Notes: generated by a model from the letters alone, not told the origin. Positions 54,554 through 63,970 are shown, counted from the first letter of the stretch. The stretch is DNA of 64,000 nt from Parapedobacter soli (GCF_025460835.1 NZ_JAMXAY010000008.1:1-64000), one strand, 5' to 3'. A program made the numbers and translations.

Positions 54554-56188
54554 CTATTCCGCCCCTAAAAACGGATACCGGTAATCCGTTGGTGGGTCGA
54601 ACGTTTCCTTGATGGTACGTGGCGATACCCACCGCAGCAGATTGATCATCGAACCCGCCTTATCGTTGGTACCGGATCCCCTGGCTCCCCCAAATGGCTG
54701 CTGCCCAACCACGGCACCCGTACATTTATCGTTGATGTAAAAATTGCCCGCCGCATTGCGGAGTGCTTGGGTTGCTTGGCTGATGGCATAGCGATCTTGC
54801 GCGATGACCGCTCCTGTAAGGGCGTAAATGGATGTATTGTCTATTACCTGCAGCGTATCTTCCCAATCGCCGTCGGGATATACATAAACGGTCAATACCG
54901 GGCCGAACAGTTCCTCACACATGGTGACGTAGTCGGGCCTATTGGCCTGGATTACCGTAGGGTGGATATAATAGCCTTCGCTCTTGTCGTACGTACCGCC
55001 TACGATAATCTCGGCATCAGCGTCGGCCTTTGCCCGGTCGATATACCCTGCTAGCTTATCGAAAGCTTTTTCATCGATGACCGCATTGATAAAATTACTG
55101 AAATCGTCGGTCGGTCCAATCTTGAAAGACTCAACATCGGCCACAATCAATCGTTTAAGCGCGGGCCACAGCGACTCAGGGATATAGACCCGCGAGGCCG
55201 CCGAACATTTCTGCCCTTGATATTCAAATGCTCCCCGCACGATGGCTGTCGCCGCCACTTCCACATTGGCGGAGGGATGCACCAATATAAAATCCTTCCC
55301 GCCGGTTTCACCCACGATGCGGGGATACGAGCGATAACGATGTATATTTTCACCGATTGTCTTCCAGATATGCTGGAACACAGCGGTGGATCCGGTGAAG
55401 TGTATGCCGGCAAAGTCGGGATGTTTGAAAATAACCTCACCGGCCGTGGGGCCATCTACGTAGACCAAGTTTATGACGCCTTCGGGCACACCGGCTTCAC
55501 GGAAGACCTCCATGAGCACATTAGCCGAAAAAATCTGCGTGTTGGCCGGCTTCCAAACCACAACATTGCCCATCATTGCTGCGGAAGTCGGTAGATTGCC
55601 CGCTATGGCGGTAAAATTAAAGGGGGTTAATGCAAATACGAATCCTTCCAATGGCCGCTGCTCTACACGGTTCCAACTACCCGTGGGTGAAACGGGCGGC
55701 TGCTGCATGTATATTTCACTCATATACTTCACGTTAAAGCGCAGGAAGTCGACAATTTCACAAGCGGAATCAATCTCAGCCTGAAAAGCATTTTTCGACT
55801 GCCCCAACATTGTTGCGGCATTTAGCTTGTACCGATAAGGGCCGGATATCAGATCGGCCGCTTTCAGAAATATCGCCGCACGCTGCTCCCATGGCAGGTT
55901 TTCCCAACCTTCCTTGGCTGCCAGCGCAGCACCAATAGCCGCCTGCACGTGGGTCTGATCCCCAGCATGATAGTATCCTAGGGTATGTTTGTGTTGGTGA
56001 GGCGGGTGGACGGCCACTTTCCGTTCCGTACGCACCTCTTCCCCACCGATATACATCGGAATATCAGCCTCTTCAGCTAATGCAGCTTGCACTGCCCGTT
56101 GCAACAGTTTCCGCTCGCTGCTGCCGGGGGCGTATGACAATACCGGCTCATTGATGGGATTGGGGACATTGAAAAATCCTTTTGACAT
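54554..56188 (-). CDS. pruA: L-glutamate gamma-semialdehyde dehydrogenase (1-pyrroline-5-carboxylate dehydrogenase)
   Basis: A 544-residue cytoplasmic NAD-dependent enzyme for the second step of proline catabolism, oxidising glutamate semialdehyde to glutamate. It is the stand-alone eukaryote-like form, not the PutA fusion. Visible motifs are FALTPFNFTAIAGNLP, the general-base glutamate in IVGETGGKDF, the catalytic cysteine in YQGQKCSAASRVYIP, CEELFGPVLTVYVYPD, and GQQPFGGARGSGTNDKAG near the end. No proline dehydrogenase gene adjoins it. A -7 box is visible at 56214-56221 on the minus strand. Confidence 0.95.
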   Translation of the reverse strand: MSKGFFNVPNPINEPVLSYAPGSSERKLLQRAVQAALAEEADIPMYIGGEEVRTERKVAVHPPHQHKHTLGYYHAGDQTHVQAAIGAALAAKEGWENLPWEQRAAIFLKAADLISGPYRYKLNAATMLGQSKNAFQAEIDSACEIVDFLRFNVKYMSEIYMQQPPVSPTGSWNRVEQRPLEGFVFALTPFNFTAIAGNLPTSAAMMGNVVVWKPANTQIFSANVLMEVFREAGVPEGVINLVYVDGPTAGEVIFKHPDFAGIHFTGSTAVFQHIWKTIGENIHRYRSYPRIVGETGGKDFILVHPSANVEVAATAIVRGAFEYQGQKCSAASRVYIPESLWPALKRLIVADVESFKIGPTDDFSNFINAVIDEKAFDKLAGYIDRAKADADAEIIVGGTYDKSEGYYIHPTVIQANRPDYVTMCEELFGPVLTVYVYPDGDWEDTLQVIDNTSIYALTGAVIAQDRYAISQATQALRNAAGNFYINDKCTGAVVGQQPFGGARGSGTNDKAGSMINLLRWVSPRTIKETFDPPTDYRYPFLGAE

Positions 56189-56213
56189 AGTTCATTCATT
56201 TTGTGTGACGCCA

Positions 56214-56221
56214 CAAAACTA
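56214..56221 (-). promoter_or_regulatory. -7 promoter box of pruA
   Basis: Read on the minus strand, TAGTTTTG matches TAnnTTTG and lies 25 bases before the ATG at 56188. Confidence 0.45.
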
Positions 56222-56339
56222 CCAAAACCAACAGGACTCTGCAAACCCTACTTCTTAAGCCGCTCTTTAAACACTTCCCTAAACTCCCGCTTCTTTAGCC
56301 CGGTTCCTTTCTACCACAAAAGCACAGAGGCTTAAGTGG

Positions 56340-56362
56340 TTTTGCGAGTGGAACCCGCAAAA
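56340..56362 (-). terminator. Weak hairpin after the quinone-oxidoreductase-like gene
   Basis: TTTTGCG (56340-56346) and CGCAAAA (56356-56362) are perfect 7-base arms, 26 bases after the stop at 56389. No T-run follows on the minus strand, so termination is uncertain. Confidence 0.3.
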
Positions 56363-56388
56363 TGCAATATATTAGGCACTGAGGGGTA

Positions 56389-57396
56389 TCAGGACACTTT
56401 CAATACGATTTTACCGAATTGCGTGTATCGGTCCATTTGCCGGATTGCGCTTTCGGCTTCGTGCCATGGATATACACCATGAACGACCGGAACTATCCGA
56501 TGCTGGTTTACGAAGGCTAACATGGCTGCAAAATCAGCCGGTGAGCCCATCGTCGTACCTAATAGGGAGAGCTGTTTCCAGAATATTTTCCGGGCATTCA
56601 ATGGAGGTAAGTTTCCTGCAGTCCCACCAAAAAATACGATCCGGCCGCCAGGATTGGCTAAGTCCAAATAGTGCGCTACGCCCTCACCCAATGCGCTATC
56701 CACGATGATATCAAAACCGCCAGCCCGTTCCCGGAGCTGTGTAGCCCAGTCGCCATCGGTATATAACACCCCTCCCTCAGCACCTAAGGATACCGCCCGT
56801 TCAATTTTGGGCGCTGTGCTGGAAGTGACGTATACCTTTGCACCGGCATGGATGGCCCACTGTAATACAAAGGTTGCCACTCCCCCACCTGCTCCAATCA
56901 CCAATAACGTGTCGCCGCCCTTCAATGCCGCCCGACTGAAGACAGCCCGATAAGCCGTAAGCCCACCGAGGGGCAGTGCGGCAGCTTCTTCAAACGAGAG
57001 ATGCATCGGCTTCTCGTGTAAATTGGCAACCGGAACACGTACGAATTCGGCGAAAGTGCCGTCTTGGGGCAGCCCGAGGATGTGGAATGACTTCCCTTGA
57101 AAGGCCTCGTTATCGCCCCATGCGATAGATGGATTAATTACAACTTCGCGACCGACCCAATACCTATGGCCTTCATCTCCCACTCTTTCAACGACCCCCG
57201 CTCCATCCGAACCTAATATGATGGGAAATTGCATTCCTGCATACTGGCCTTGTTGCATCCACCAATCACGCCGGTTGAATGCAGCTGCTTTGATTCGTAC
57301 TAGAGCCTCGTCTTTACCAATCGATGGAATAGGTACTTCTTCCAATACCAACGGCTTCTGGATACCATGGAGGACGATTGCTTTTTGGTTAGCCAT
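56389..57396 (-). CDS. Medium-chain quinone-oxidoreductase/alcohol-dehydrogenase-like protein
   Basis: A 335-residue cytoplasmic MDR-superfamily oxidoreductase. The N-terminal GroES-like part has AFNRRDWWMQQGQYAG and ILGSDGAGVVERVG. The NAD(P)-binding Rossmann part has LLVIGAGGGVATFVLQWAIH near residues 153-172 and GGRIVFFGGTAGN. The cysteine cluster that holds structural zinc in alcohol dehydrogenases is absent, which favours the zinc-free quinone oxidoreductase or enoyl-reductase branch, probably NADPH-dependent. The substrate is unknown. It is a single gene between terminators, with a 12-base repeat (TGAGATATGAGA) 13 bases before its start that also precedes tadA. Confidence 0.88.
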   Translation of the reverse strand: MANQKAIVLHGIQKPLVLEEVPIPSIGKDEALVRIKAAAFNRRDWWMQQGQYAGMQFPIILGSDGAGVVERVGDEGHRYWVGREVVINPSIAWGDNEAFQGKSFHILGLPQDGTFAEFVRVPVANLHEKPMHLSFEEAAALPLGGLTAYRAVFSRAALKGGDTLLVIGAGGGVATFVLQWAIHAGAKVYVTSSTAPKIERAVSLGAEGGVLYTDGDWATQLRERAGGFDIIVDSALGEGVAHYLDLANPGGRIVFFGGTAGNLPPLNARKIFWKQLSLLGTTMGSPADFAAMLAFVNQHRIVPVVHGVYPWHEAESAIRQMDRYTQFGKIVLKVS

Positions 57397-57409
57397 GAGA
57401 TGTTAGAAA

Positions 57410-57421
57410 TGAGATATGAGA
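57410..57421. repeat. Dispersed 12-base repeat, copy 1
   Basis: TGAGATATGAGA, identical to 58746-58757. Both copies lie just upstream of minus-strand start codons (57396 and 58738), in tracts rich in GAGAT/ATGAG units. Confidence 0.5.
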
Positions 57422-57432
57422 AAGGAGACAAC

Positions 57433-57471
57433 AAAAAAGCGGCACATAGAGCACGATGTGGCCGCTTTTTT
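57433..57471. terminator. Terminator of the superoxide dismutase gene
   Basis: AAAAAAGCGGC-ACAT (57433-57447) pairs with ATGT-GGCCGCTTTTTT (57456-57471) with one bulged base. On the minus strand a T6 run follows the stem, 16 bases after the SOD stop codon. The symmetric T-run also lets it act on plus-strand transcripts. Confidence 0.85.
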
Positions 57472-57486
57472 ACTTATATTTTTGCA

Positions 57487-58095
57487 CTATTTAGCATCTG
57501 CGTAGCGCTTGGCTACAGCGTCCCAATCGATTACATTGAAGATTGCCTCTAAGTAGCCCGGGCGCTTATTTTGGTATTTCAGGTAGTAGGCGTGTTCCCA
57601 AACGTCTATACCTAGGATAGGTGTGCCTTTCACTTCGGCAATATCAAACAAGGGATTATCTTGGTTGGGGGTTGACGTTACCTGAAGCTTACCGGAACCG
57701 TCTACGATAAGCCACGCCCAACCCGACCCAAACCGGGTAGCCCCTGCCTCTTGCAGTTTTTTCTTCAACTCATCGAATGAACCGAAAGCCTCGTCGATAG
57801 CAGCAGCGAGATCGCCTGATGGGGCACCTCCACCATTGGGCGACAGCACTGTCCAAAACAGGGAGTGGTTATAATGCCCACCGCCATTGTTACGTACAGC
57901 ACCGCTGTATTTCGAGATATTCTTGCAGATGTCCTCAATAGATAGATTCTCTGCGTCTGTTCCCGCAATCGCCTTATTGAGGTTATCGATATAGCCCTTG
58001 TGGTGACGGCCGTGGTGGATTTCCATGGTTTCTTTATCGATATGGGGTTCCAATGCGTCTGTGGCGTAGGGTAACGCCGGTAATTCAAAAGCCAT
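57487..58095 (-). CDS. sodA: Superoxide dismutase, manganese type
   Basis: A 202-residue cytoplasmic enzyme that converts superoxide to oxygen and hydrogen peroxide. Metal ligands are His27 (MEIHHGRHH), His77 (HYNHSLFW), Asp164 and His168 (IDVWEHAYY). A glycine-rich stretch before His77 (NNGGGHYNH) together with Gln145 in TPNQDNPLF is the manganese-type pattern, while iron enzymes carry the glutamine before the second histidine; cambialistic behaviour cannot be excluded. The length is normal. It is flanked by a good promoter and a strong terminator, so it is a single-gene unit. Confidence 0.95.
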   Translation of the reverse strand: MAFELPALPYATDALEPHIDKETMEIHHGRHHKGYIDNLNKAIAGTDAENLSIEDICKNISKYSGAVRNNGGGHYNHSLFWTVLSPNGGGAPSGDLAAAIDEAFGSFDELKKKLQEAGATRFGSGWAWLIVDGSGKLQVTSTPNQDNPLFDIAEVKGTPILGIDVWEHAYYLKYQNKRPGYLEAIFNVIDWDAVAKRYADAK

Positions 58096-58138
58096 AATAT
58101 GTATTGTTTTTAGTTAAAAATTAATATTTCGTGTTGGA

Positions 58139-58169
58139 CAAACTTAATTAAAGTTGCAGATAATTGCAA
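58139..58169 (-). promoter_or_regulatory. Promoter of the superoxide dismutase gene (-7 and -33)
   Basis: On the minus strand, TAAGTTTG (58146-58139) matches TAnnTTTG and TTG (58169-58167) lies 20 bases upstream, a good Bacteroidota sigma spacing. The start codon follows 43 bases later at 58095. Confidence 0.6.
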
Positions 58170-58261
58170 CCGACTTCGTTGCTTATCGTGACTAATTGCC
58201 GCGATAAAGACGTAATATCAACATTTATAACGCTGTTTTGTTTGTGGCCGATTGTTTCAGC

Positions 58262-58738
58262 TCACCGGATGGCGCGTTTATTACGGAAAAATGACGTAAC
58301 GAGATTAGCACAATCCGCTTCCAAAATCCCATTGGTTACTATCGTCTTCGGATGCAGTATTTTATTTCCGAAAATCGAAAAGCCCCGCTTTTCATCGATT
58401 GCACCGAATACAATTCGGTCGATTTGGGTCCAGTAAGCCGCACCTGCGCACATCACGCAAGGTTCGATGGTAACGTATAGGGTGCAGTCGCGCAAATATT
58501 TACCGCCAACGTAATTAGCAGCAGCAGTGAACGCCTGCATTTCGGCATGCGCCGTCACGTCGTTCAGCCGTTCGGTAAGGTTATGCCCCCGCCCGATGAT
58601 CTTCCCATTAGCAACAACCACGGCACCAATGGGCACCTCACCTTGCTCAAGTGCCTTCTGTGCCTCGCGGAGCGCCTCTTTCATATAGACCTCATCAGGG
58701 ATGGTGGCAACGGAATCTTCAAAGTTGATGTATTTCAT
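58262..58738 (-). CDS. tadA: tRNA-specific adenosine deaminase
   Basis: A 158-residue cytoplasmic zinc deaminase that converts the wobble adenosine of tRNA-Arg(ACG) to inosine. Zinc ligands are His64 (TAHAEMQAF, with catalytic Glu66), Cys94 and Cys97 (IEPCVMCAGA). EVPIGAVVVANGKIIGRGHN and YVTIEPCVMCAG match TadA rather than guanine or cytosine deaminases, and DEKRGFSIFGN near 115-125 is the usual loop. It is followed on the same strand by the oxidative-stress gene sodA, but with a separate promoter, so the link is only positional. An identical 12-base repeat precedes its start and that of the gene at 57396. Confidence 0.92.
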   Translation of the reverse strand: MKYINFEDSVATIPDEVYMKEALREAQKALEQGEVPIGAVVVANGKIIGRGHNLTERLNDVTAHAEMQAFTAAANYVGGKYLRDCTLYVTIEPCVMCAGAAYWTQIDRIVFGAIDEKRGFSIFGNKILHPKTIVTNGILEADCANLVTSFFRNKRAIR

Positions 58739-58745
58739 CTAGACT

Positions 58746-58757
58746 TGAGATATGAGA
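58746..58757. repeat. Dispersed 12-base repeat, copy 2
   Basis: TGAGATATGAGA, identical to 57410-57421, seven bases before the tadA start codon on the minus strand. It may be part of a family of small intergenic repeats in this genome. Confidence 0.5.
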
Positions 58758-58785
58758 TGTGTGAAACCATTCGTTGAGCGCCAGC

Positions 58786-59124
58786 TCACATTAACTTCGA
58801 TCCGTTTGGTACCGGGCGTTCCACGGCACTTAATACAATGTCTCCGTTGTCGTCAGCAAAACCCGTAACCAAGCATTCCGACATGAAGTCTGCAATCTGT
58901 TTCTTCGGGAAATTGACGACACCGACGACTTGTCTACCGACTAATTCCTCCTTGCTGTAATGTTTGGTAATCTGTGCACTGCTTCGACGTTGTCCAATTA
59001 CCGCCCCAAAATCTATAGTCAGTTTATAGGCCGGCTTGTGCGCTTTCGGGAATTCATCGACTTGGATGATCGTACCGACACGCAGCTCCACCTTCTCAAA
59101 ATCATGCCAAGAAATCTCAACCAT
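58786..59124 (-). CDS. csaA: tRNA-binding protein CsaA
   Basis: A 112-residue OB-fold protein related to the tRNA-binding domain of methionyl- and phenylalanyl-tRNA synthetases; CsaA proteins have been linked to chaperone-like and protein-export roles. The ATG at 59124 gives MVEISWHDFEKVELRVGTII, a typical start; a longer frame reaches 59172 but would overlap the gene before it. The family core SSAQITKHYSKEELVGRQVV and the end GSKLM are clear. It follows the CsbD-like gene by 19 bases, so the two are probably co-transcribed. Confidence 0.9.
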   Translation of the reverse strand: MVEISWHDFEKVELRVGTIIQVDEFPKAHKPAYKLTIDFGAVIGQRRSSAQITKHYSKEELVGRQVVGVVNFPKKQIADFMSECLVTGFADDNGDIVLSAVERPVPNGSKLM

Positions 59125-59143
59125 CAGAATATGCAAACCGTTA

Positions 59144-59359
59144 CTATAACCGATTACTCTCCAGGTCAGCAATACCCTTTTTCAACGTGAAAAGGATATA
59201 ATCCCGGCTACGCCGTACCCGCTTGGCTAACCTTCCGATTAGTTCGTTTTCCTTTCCAGGCTCGAAAGCGAGGTCCTCTTCTGAAAGATGGTTGTATTTC
59301 CGCAGGAATTTCGCCTTCGCTACTTCCCACTCTTCCAAAGTCATTTTGATATCAGCCAT
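59144..59359 (-). CDS. Small CsbD-like stress protein
   Basis: A 71-residue soluble, charged protein. MTLEEWEVAKAKFLRKYNHL, then LSEEDLAFEPGKENELIGRL and a final amphipathic helix match the CsbD pattern (K-F-x-L-T-x-x-D-L, then G-x-x-x-E-L-x-G-R-x-Q/A). CsbD-type proteins are general-stress proteins of unclear mechanism. The ATG at 59359 was preferred over the upstream one at 59407, because the family begins there and the upstream part would overlap the divergent gene's leader region. It is co-directional with csaA, 19 bases apart. Confidence 0.75.
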   Translation of the reverse strand: MADIKMTLEEWEVAKAKFLRKYNHLSEEDLAFEPGKENELIGRLAKRVRRSRDYILFTLKKGIADLESNRL

Positions 59360-59537
59360 ATAATGTTGATTTGAGACAAAATTAGCCAAAGTTGCTAGCT
59401 TGTGCAAGTTTATTAAGCTGATAACCTACGCGCTGCGCACATTCCCAACTGGCCACAATTTTATTTTCGGCTTGAATTTTGCTACAATTGCACATCAGTA
59501 TACGAATGGACAAATAAACATTAAAAAAGATTATGCT

Positions 59538-60134
59538 ATGAAAAAGTACTTTATTATTGCATTTCTCGTAACCGCTACGATTTTTGGCGCGAATGCTCAG
59601 TTGCTGCCGAGTTTCCAATTCGGGGTGAAAGCGGGGCTTAACTTTTCCAACTTGAAATCGGAAGACGGAAATTGGCTCGACGCTAGTACTAGGACCGGAT
59701 ACCAAGCCGGGGTGTGGGCGCGCATAGGCGGTGCCGGTGTACATTTTCAACCCGAACTCTATTTAACTGGCAAAAGCTCGGAAGCTAAACTGGTGGAAGA
59801 GAACGAAGAAGGCAAAGTGAGCTTTACGTCGCTCGACCTCCCGCTATTGCTTGGTACACGCATCGGTTTAGGCCCTGCCGGCCTGCGCATTGTCGCCGGT
59901 CCAGTCGTGTCGTTCGTCGTAGATAAAAATATTGGTGACGCGCTGGCCCAAGTCCCTGAATTCAGCGAATACAAAAACCAAGCCTGGGCAGTAACCGGCG
60001 GACTCGGACTCGACATCAGCAATTTCCGCATCGATGCGCGTTACGAGCACGGGTTAAGTGAATTAAGCAAGAACGATAGTGCACCGCAAAAGGTCAACCT
60101 CTGGACCGTGGGCATAGGTTATCGGTTGTTTTAA
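59538..60134 (+). CDS. Outer-membrane beta-barrel protein (porin-like, OmpA-N type)
   Basis: A 198-residue exported protein. The ATG at 59538 opens the signal peptide MKKYFIIAFLVTATIFGANA, followed by QLLPSFQFGVKAGLNFSNL, the usual first strand of eight-stranded barrels in Bacteroidota. Alternating hydrophobic strands run to the end: GYQAGVWARIGGAGVHFQPE, DLPLLLGTRIGLGPAGLRIV and the C-terminal LWTVGIGYRLF with terminal phenylalanine. The function is unknown; such barrels are often structural or stress-related. A strong terminator follows. Confidence 0.88.
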   Translation: MKKYFIIAFLVTATIFGANAQLLPSFQFGVKAGLNFSNLKSEDGNWLDASTRTGYQAGVWARIGGAGVHFQPELYLTGKSSEAKLVEENEEGKVSFTSLDLPLLLGTRIGLGPAGLRIVAGPVVSFVVDKNIGDALAQVPEFSEYKNQAWAVTGGLGLDISNFRIDARYEHGLSELSKNDSAPQKVNLWTVGIGYRLF

Positions 60135-60167
60135 CACTATTCGGGCTAAAAGAAATTACATGTTCGG

Positions 60168-60199
60168 CGCCACGCAAATCAATGTGTGGCGTTTTTTTT
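60168..60199 (+). terminator. Terminator of the outer-membrane barrel gene
   Basis: CGCCAC (60168-60173) pairs with GTGGCG (60186-60191), extended by a G-T pair and two more pairs inside, and is followed by eight T (60192-60199). It lies 33 bases after the stop at 60134. Confidence 0.88.
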
Positions 60200-60274
60200 G
60201 ACACCAAAACCAATTAGAACTGTTCTAAATTAAGGATTTTGCTTGTTTATTTACGCGCGTATTGAATCAATTGG

Positions 60275-60282
60275 TAGATTTG
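60275..60282 (+). promoter_or_regulatory. -7 promoter box of the succinate dehydrogenase operon, with ribosome site
   Basis: TAGATTTG matches TAnnTTTG, 27 bases before the ATG at 60310. GAGGAGA directly before that ATG is a Shine-Dalgarno-like sequence, rare in this window, and it decides the start over an upstream in-frame codon at 60262. Confidence 0.55.
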
Positions 60283-60309
60283 CTTACCAAAATTAAATAT
60301 TCGAGGAGA

Positions 60310-61083
60310 ATGAATAAGTCCAAACCACTACTTTCCTCAACGCTTGGGAAGAAGCTTATCATGAGCTTAACTGGTCTGTTTTTGTGCACATTTCTGATTG
60401 TCCATCTTATTGGCAATCTCCAGTTATTTTATAACGACCAAGGAAAAGCGTTTAACGATTATGCACATTTCATGACGCATTTCACGCCGATTAAAGTCGT
60501 ATCATACCTGCTTTATACGTCGATCGTTATACACGCAGTTTATGCATTGGTCATAACCATCCACAACAAAAAGGCGAGACCCATTGGTTACGCAGTTTAC
60601 CGCGGATCGGCCAACAGCGCTTGGAATTCCCGCAATATGGGCTTGTTGGGTACCGTTTTACTGGTATTCATCGTAACACACATGAGCAATTTCTGGTGGA
60701 AATATCATAATGACGCTGTACCTTATATAGAATACCGCACCAACTTGGCCACCCATGAGACTACGGCCACCGAGTTGATTGCTGGGGAATATACGGGTTA
60801 TGTGAAATATGTAGACAACGACTTTGAAATACTGAAGGCCAAGGATTTGTATAAGCAGGTGCAATTTGCTTTCCAGAATTGGATTTTGGTCGCATTTTAT
60901 GTCATTGCTATGGGAGCACTTTCTTTCCACCTCATCCATGGGTTCAAGAGCGCATTTCAGACTTTAGGGTGGGACCATAAGAAATATGCCCCTATTATCC
61001 GGTTTATCGGTATTTGGTTGTTCGGCGTTGTAATCCCCATCGGATTTGCGGCAATGCCGTTGTATTTCTATTTTTCTAACTAG
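60310..61083 (+). CDS. sdhC: Succinate dehydrogenase/fumarate reductase cytochrome b subunit
   Basis: A 257-residue inner-membrane protein of about five helices that anchors the enzyme and carries heme b, passing electrons to menaquinone. Histidines in candidate heme-ligand helices are seen in LIVHLIGNLQLFY, IVIHAVYALVITIHN, IVTHMSNFWWKYH and ALSFHLIHGFKSAFQTLGW. This single-subunit, di-heme form is typical of Bacteroidota and epsilon-proteobacterial type B enzymes. It is the first gene of sdhCAB, and the start at 60310 is supported by a close ribosome-binding site. Confidence 0.93.
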   Translation: MNKSKPLLSSTLGKKLIMSLTGLFLCTFLIVHLIGNLQLFYNDQGKAFNDYAHFMTHFTPIKVVSYLLYTSIVIHAVYALVITIHNKKARPIGYAVYRGSANSAWNSRNMGLLGTVLLVFIVTHMSNFWWKYHNDAVPYIEYRTNLATHETTATELIAGEYTGYVKYVDNDFEILKAKDLYKQVQFAFQNWILVAFYVIAMGALSFHLIHGFKSAFQTLGWDHKKYAPIIRFIGIWLFGVVIPIGFAAMPLYFYFSN

Positions 61084-61142
61084 CTATTTTGTAAGTCTAT
61101 GCACGTTTTGCAAGGCACAAAAGATATAACAGACATCATCAT

Positions 61143-63074
61143 ATGTTAGATTCGAAAGTACCAGCAGGGCCACTGGCCGAAAAGTGGTCGAGACATAAGT
61201 TTAATCTGAAGTTGGTCAACCCGGCCAACAAGCGTAAATACACCATCATTGTTGTCGGCACCGGCCTAGCCGGATCATCCGCTGCGGCTTCACTCGCCGA
61301 GCTCGGTTACAATGTAAAGGCATTTTGCTACCAGGACAGCCCACGGCGCGCACATTCCATTGCCGCCCAAGGTGGTATCAATGCAGCAAAAAATTATCAA
61401 AACGACGGCGACAGTGTTTATCGATTGTTTTACGACACCGTAAAGGGTGGCGACTACCGGTCGCGCGAGGCCAACGTACACCGCTTGGCAGAAGTGTCGG
61501 TAAACATTATCGACCAATGTGTGGCACAGGGCGTACCGTTCGCCCGCGAGTATGGTGGGTTGCTCGACAACCGTTCGTTTGGTGGGGCCCAGGTATCGCG
61601 TACATTTTATGCGCGGGGACAAACGGGGCAACAGTTGCTCCTGGGTGCTTACTCTGCCCTGAACCGGCAAATCCACAAAGGCACGGTGAAAATGTACAAC
61701 CGCCATGAAATGCTGGACTTGGTTACCATCGATGGCCATGCCCGTGGTATCGTTACGCGTGATATGATTACCGGCGAAATCGAATCGCACGAAGGCCACG
61801 CGGTGTTACTATGCACCGGTGGTTATGGCAACGTATTTTTCCTGTCCACAAACGCCATGGGCTGTAACGTCACCGCCGCGTGGCGGGCCCATAAGCGGGG
61901 TGCGTTCTTCGCCAATCCGTGTTATACGCAAATCCACCCAACCTGTATCCCAGTCACCGGCGACCACCAATCAAAGCTGACACTGATGTCTGAATCACTG
62001 CGCAACGACGGTCGTGTATGGGTGCCGAAAACCGTAGAGCTTGCACAAAAACTACGCAAGGGCGAAATTAAAATCGCCGACATCAAAGAAGAAGACCGGG
62101 ATTACTACCTAGAGCGTAAGTACCCTTCATTCGGCAACCTCGTACCTCGGGATGTGGCATCGCGGAATGCGAAAGAAGTGGTAGATGAGGGCCGTGGTGT
62201 AGGTGCCTCCGGCATCGCCGTATTCCTCGATTTCGAAGACGCCATTAAACGGCTTGGGGAAGACGCGGTTCGTGCCAAATACGGCAACCTGTTTGACATG
62301 TATCACCAGATTACCGATGAGAATCCATATAAACAGCCTATGCGCATCTATCCAGCTGTGCACTACACCATGGGGGGCGTTTGGGTCGACTATAACCTGA
62401 TGACTACCGTCCCCGGGTTGTATGCATTGGGCGAATGTAATTTCTCCGACCACGGAGCCAACCGGCTAGGGGCTTCGGCCTTGATGCAGGGACTCGCCGA
62501 TGGTTATTTCGTCATCCCATATACCGTGGGTGATTACCTAGCCGGCATCGGCTTCGATCCGGTAGACAAAAACCACCCTAATTTCGAAAAAACACGTAAG
62601 GAAGTGGAAGAACGGGTACATCATTTACTCTCCCTTAAAGGAAATAAAACGGTAGACGACATCCACAAAAAACTAGGCCATATCATGTGGGAATACTGCG
62701 GCATGGCGCGGAATGAGGCTGGACTTACCAAAGCGAAAGAGCTCATACGGGAGCTTCGGCAGGAATTTTGGGACGACGTGACCGTGCTGGGTGAAAATGA
62801 GGAAATGAACCAGTCGCTCGAGAAAGCAGGGCGAGTAGCAGACTTCCTTGAGCTCGCCGAGCTGATGGTAGAGGATGCACTCCATCGCCGTGAATCGTGT
62901 GGCGGGCACTTCCGCGAAGAGAGCCAAACCGACGAGGGTGAAGCGAAACGCGATGATGAAAACTTCAGCTATGTCGCTGCCTGGGAGTACAAGGGGGACG
63001 GGCAAGCCGAAGTACTCCACAAAGAAGCATTGGAATTCGAGTATGTTAAATTAACACAACGGAGTTATAAGTAA
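61143..63074 (+). CDS. sdhA: Succinate dehydrogenase/fumarate reductase flavoprotein subunit
   Basis: A 643-residue catalytic subunit with covalently bound FAD that oxidises succinate to fumarate in the citric acid cycle. The dinucleotide motif [20 protein letters not shown] lies near residues 37-56, [18 protein letters not shown] contains the histidine expected to bind FAD, and [18 protein letters not shown] plus [16 protein letters not shown] carry active-site residues. [20 protein letters not shown] and [19 protein letters not shown] are conserved near the FAD. The sequence is complete and of the B-type. It begins 59 bases after sdhC and precedes sdhB by 66 bases in one operon. Confidence 0.96.
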   Translation: MLDSKVPAGPLAEKWSRHKFNLKLVNPANKRKYTIIVVGTGLAGSSAAASLAELGYNVKAFCYQDSPRRAHSIAAQGGINAAKNYQNDGDSVYRLFYDTVKGGDYRSREANVHRLAEVSVNIIDQCVAQGVPFAREYGGLLDNRSFGGAQVSRTFYARGQTGQQLLLGAYSALNRQIHKGTVKMYNRHEMLDLVTIDGHARGIVTRDMITGEIESHEGHAVLLCTGGYGNVFFLSTNAMGCNVTAAWRAHKRGAFFANPCYTQIHPTCIPVTGDHQSKLTLMSESLRNDGRVWVPKTVELAQKLRKGEIKIADIKEEDRDYYLERKYPSFGNLVPRDVASRNAKEVVDEGRGVGASGIAVFLDFEDAIKRLGEDAVRAKYGNLFDMYHQITDENPYKQPMRIYPAVHYTMGGVWVDYNLMTTVPGLYALGECNFSDHGANRLGASALMQGLADGYFVIPYTVGDYLAGIGFDPVDKNHPNFEKTRKEVEERVHHLLSLKGNKTVDDIHKKLGHIMWEYCGMARNEAGLTKAKELIRELRQEFWDDVTVLGENEEMNQSLEKAGRVADFLELAELMVEDALHRRESCGGHFREESQTDEGEAKRDDENFSYVAAWEYKGDGQAEVLHKEALEFEYVKLTQRSYK

Positions 63075-63140
63075 ACGAAGCTGCTGGCCGTAAGTCGCTA
63101 ATTGTAGCATAAAGCGCGAAGCAAAATAAAATAAAATAAC

Positions 63141-63911
63141 ATGAGTGGAAATATGAACCTGACGCTCAAAGTATGGCGCCAAAAGAATAACAAAACCAGG
63201 GGCAAGTTTGTAACGTACAACGCAAACGGCATCTCGCCTGATATGTCTTTTCTTGAAATGCTCGACGTGGTCAATGAAGACCTGGTACGGAAGGGCGAGG
63301 ATCCCATCCACTTTGACCACGACTGCCGTGAGGGGATATGCGGGATGTGCTCACTCCATATCAATGGGCGGCCACACGGCCCCAATCAACTCACAACCAC
63401 CTGCCAGCTGCACATGCGCAGTTTCCACGATGGACAAACCATCGTGATCGAACCGTGGCGAGCAGCCGCATTCCCGGTAATCAAGGATCTAGCGGTAGAC
63501 CGCACCGCTTTCGACCGGATACAACAAGCGGGGGGATATGTCAACGTCAACACCGGCGGTGTGCCCGATGCGAATAGCATACCCATTCCCAAAGCGGTAT
63601 CGGACGAGGCGTTTGAATCGGCGACCTGCATCGGTTGCGGTGCTTGCGTGGCAGCCTGCAAAAATTCTTCGGCTATGCTCTTTGTTTCGGCCAAAGTATC
63701 CCAATATGCTTTATTGCCCCAAGGCCAAACCGAGCGATACAGCCGTGCCCAAGCCATGGTTAACCAAATGGATGCGGAGGGTTTCGGCAGCTGTACCAAT
63801 ACCGGCGCTTGTGAAGCCGAATGCCCGGTAGGCATCAAACTCACCAATATTGCCCGGTTAAACCGGGAATACTTTACGGCCAAGCTCTTCAAAGAAGAAG
63901 AAGTACATTAA
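63141..63911 (+). CDS. sdhB: Succinate dehydrogenase/fumarate reductase iron-sulfur subunit
   Basis: A 256-residue subunit carrying three iron-sulfur clusters that pass electrons from FAD to the cytochrome. The 2Fe-2S site is in [15 protein letters not shown] and a later cysteine in [10 protein letters not shown]. The C-terminal helical domain has [15 protein letters not shown] and [15 protein letters not shown] for the 4Fe-4S and 3Fe-4S clusters. All ligand cysteines appear present. It is the last gene of sdhCAB, followed by a hairpin terminator. Confidence 0.96.
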   Translation: MSGNMNLTLKVWRQKNNKTRGKFVTYNANGISPDMSFLEMLDVVNEDLVRKGEDPIHFDHDCREGICGMCSLHINGRPHGPNQLTTTCQLHMRSFHDGQTIVIEPWRAAAFPVIKDLAVDRTAFDRIQQAGGYVNVNTGGVPDANSIPIPKAVSDEAFESATCIGCGACVAACKNSSAMLFVSAKVSQYALLPQGQTERYSRAQAMVNQMDAEGFGSCTNTGACEAECPVGIKLTNIARLNREYFTAKLFKEEEVH

Positions 63912-63934
63912 GCCAATCCGCATAACCGTATTGC

Positions 63935-63970
63935 CCCCCACAGTGACCCGATATTGTGGGGGTTTCTATT
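63935..63970 (+). terminator. Terminator of the sdhCAB operon
   Basis: CCCCCACA (63935-63942) pairs with TGTGGGGG (63955-63962) around a 12-base loop and is followed by the T-rich TTTCTATTTTT. It lies 24 bases after the sdhB stop. Confidence 0.85.

Noticed and set aside
54099-54632. A 177-codon minus-strand frame across carbonic anhydrase and the terminator
   Set aside because: It runs through the strong hairpin and the antisense of a gene with all its zinc ligands; no domain seen.
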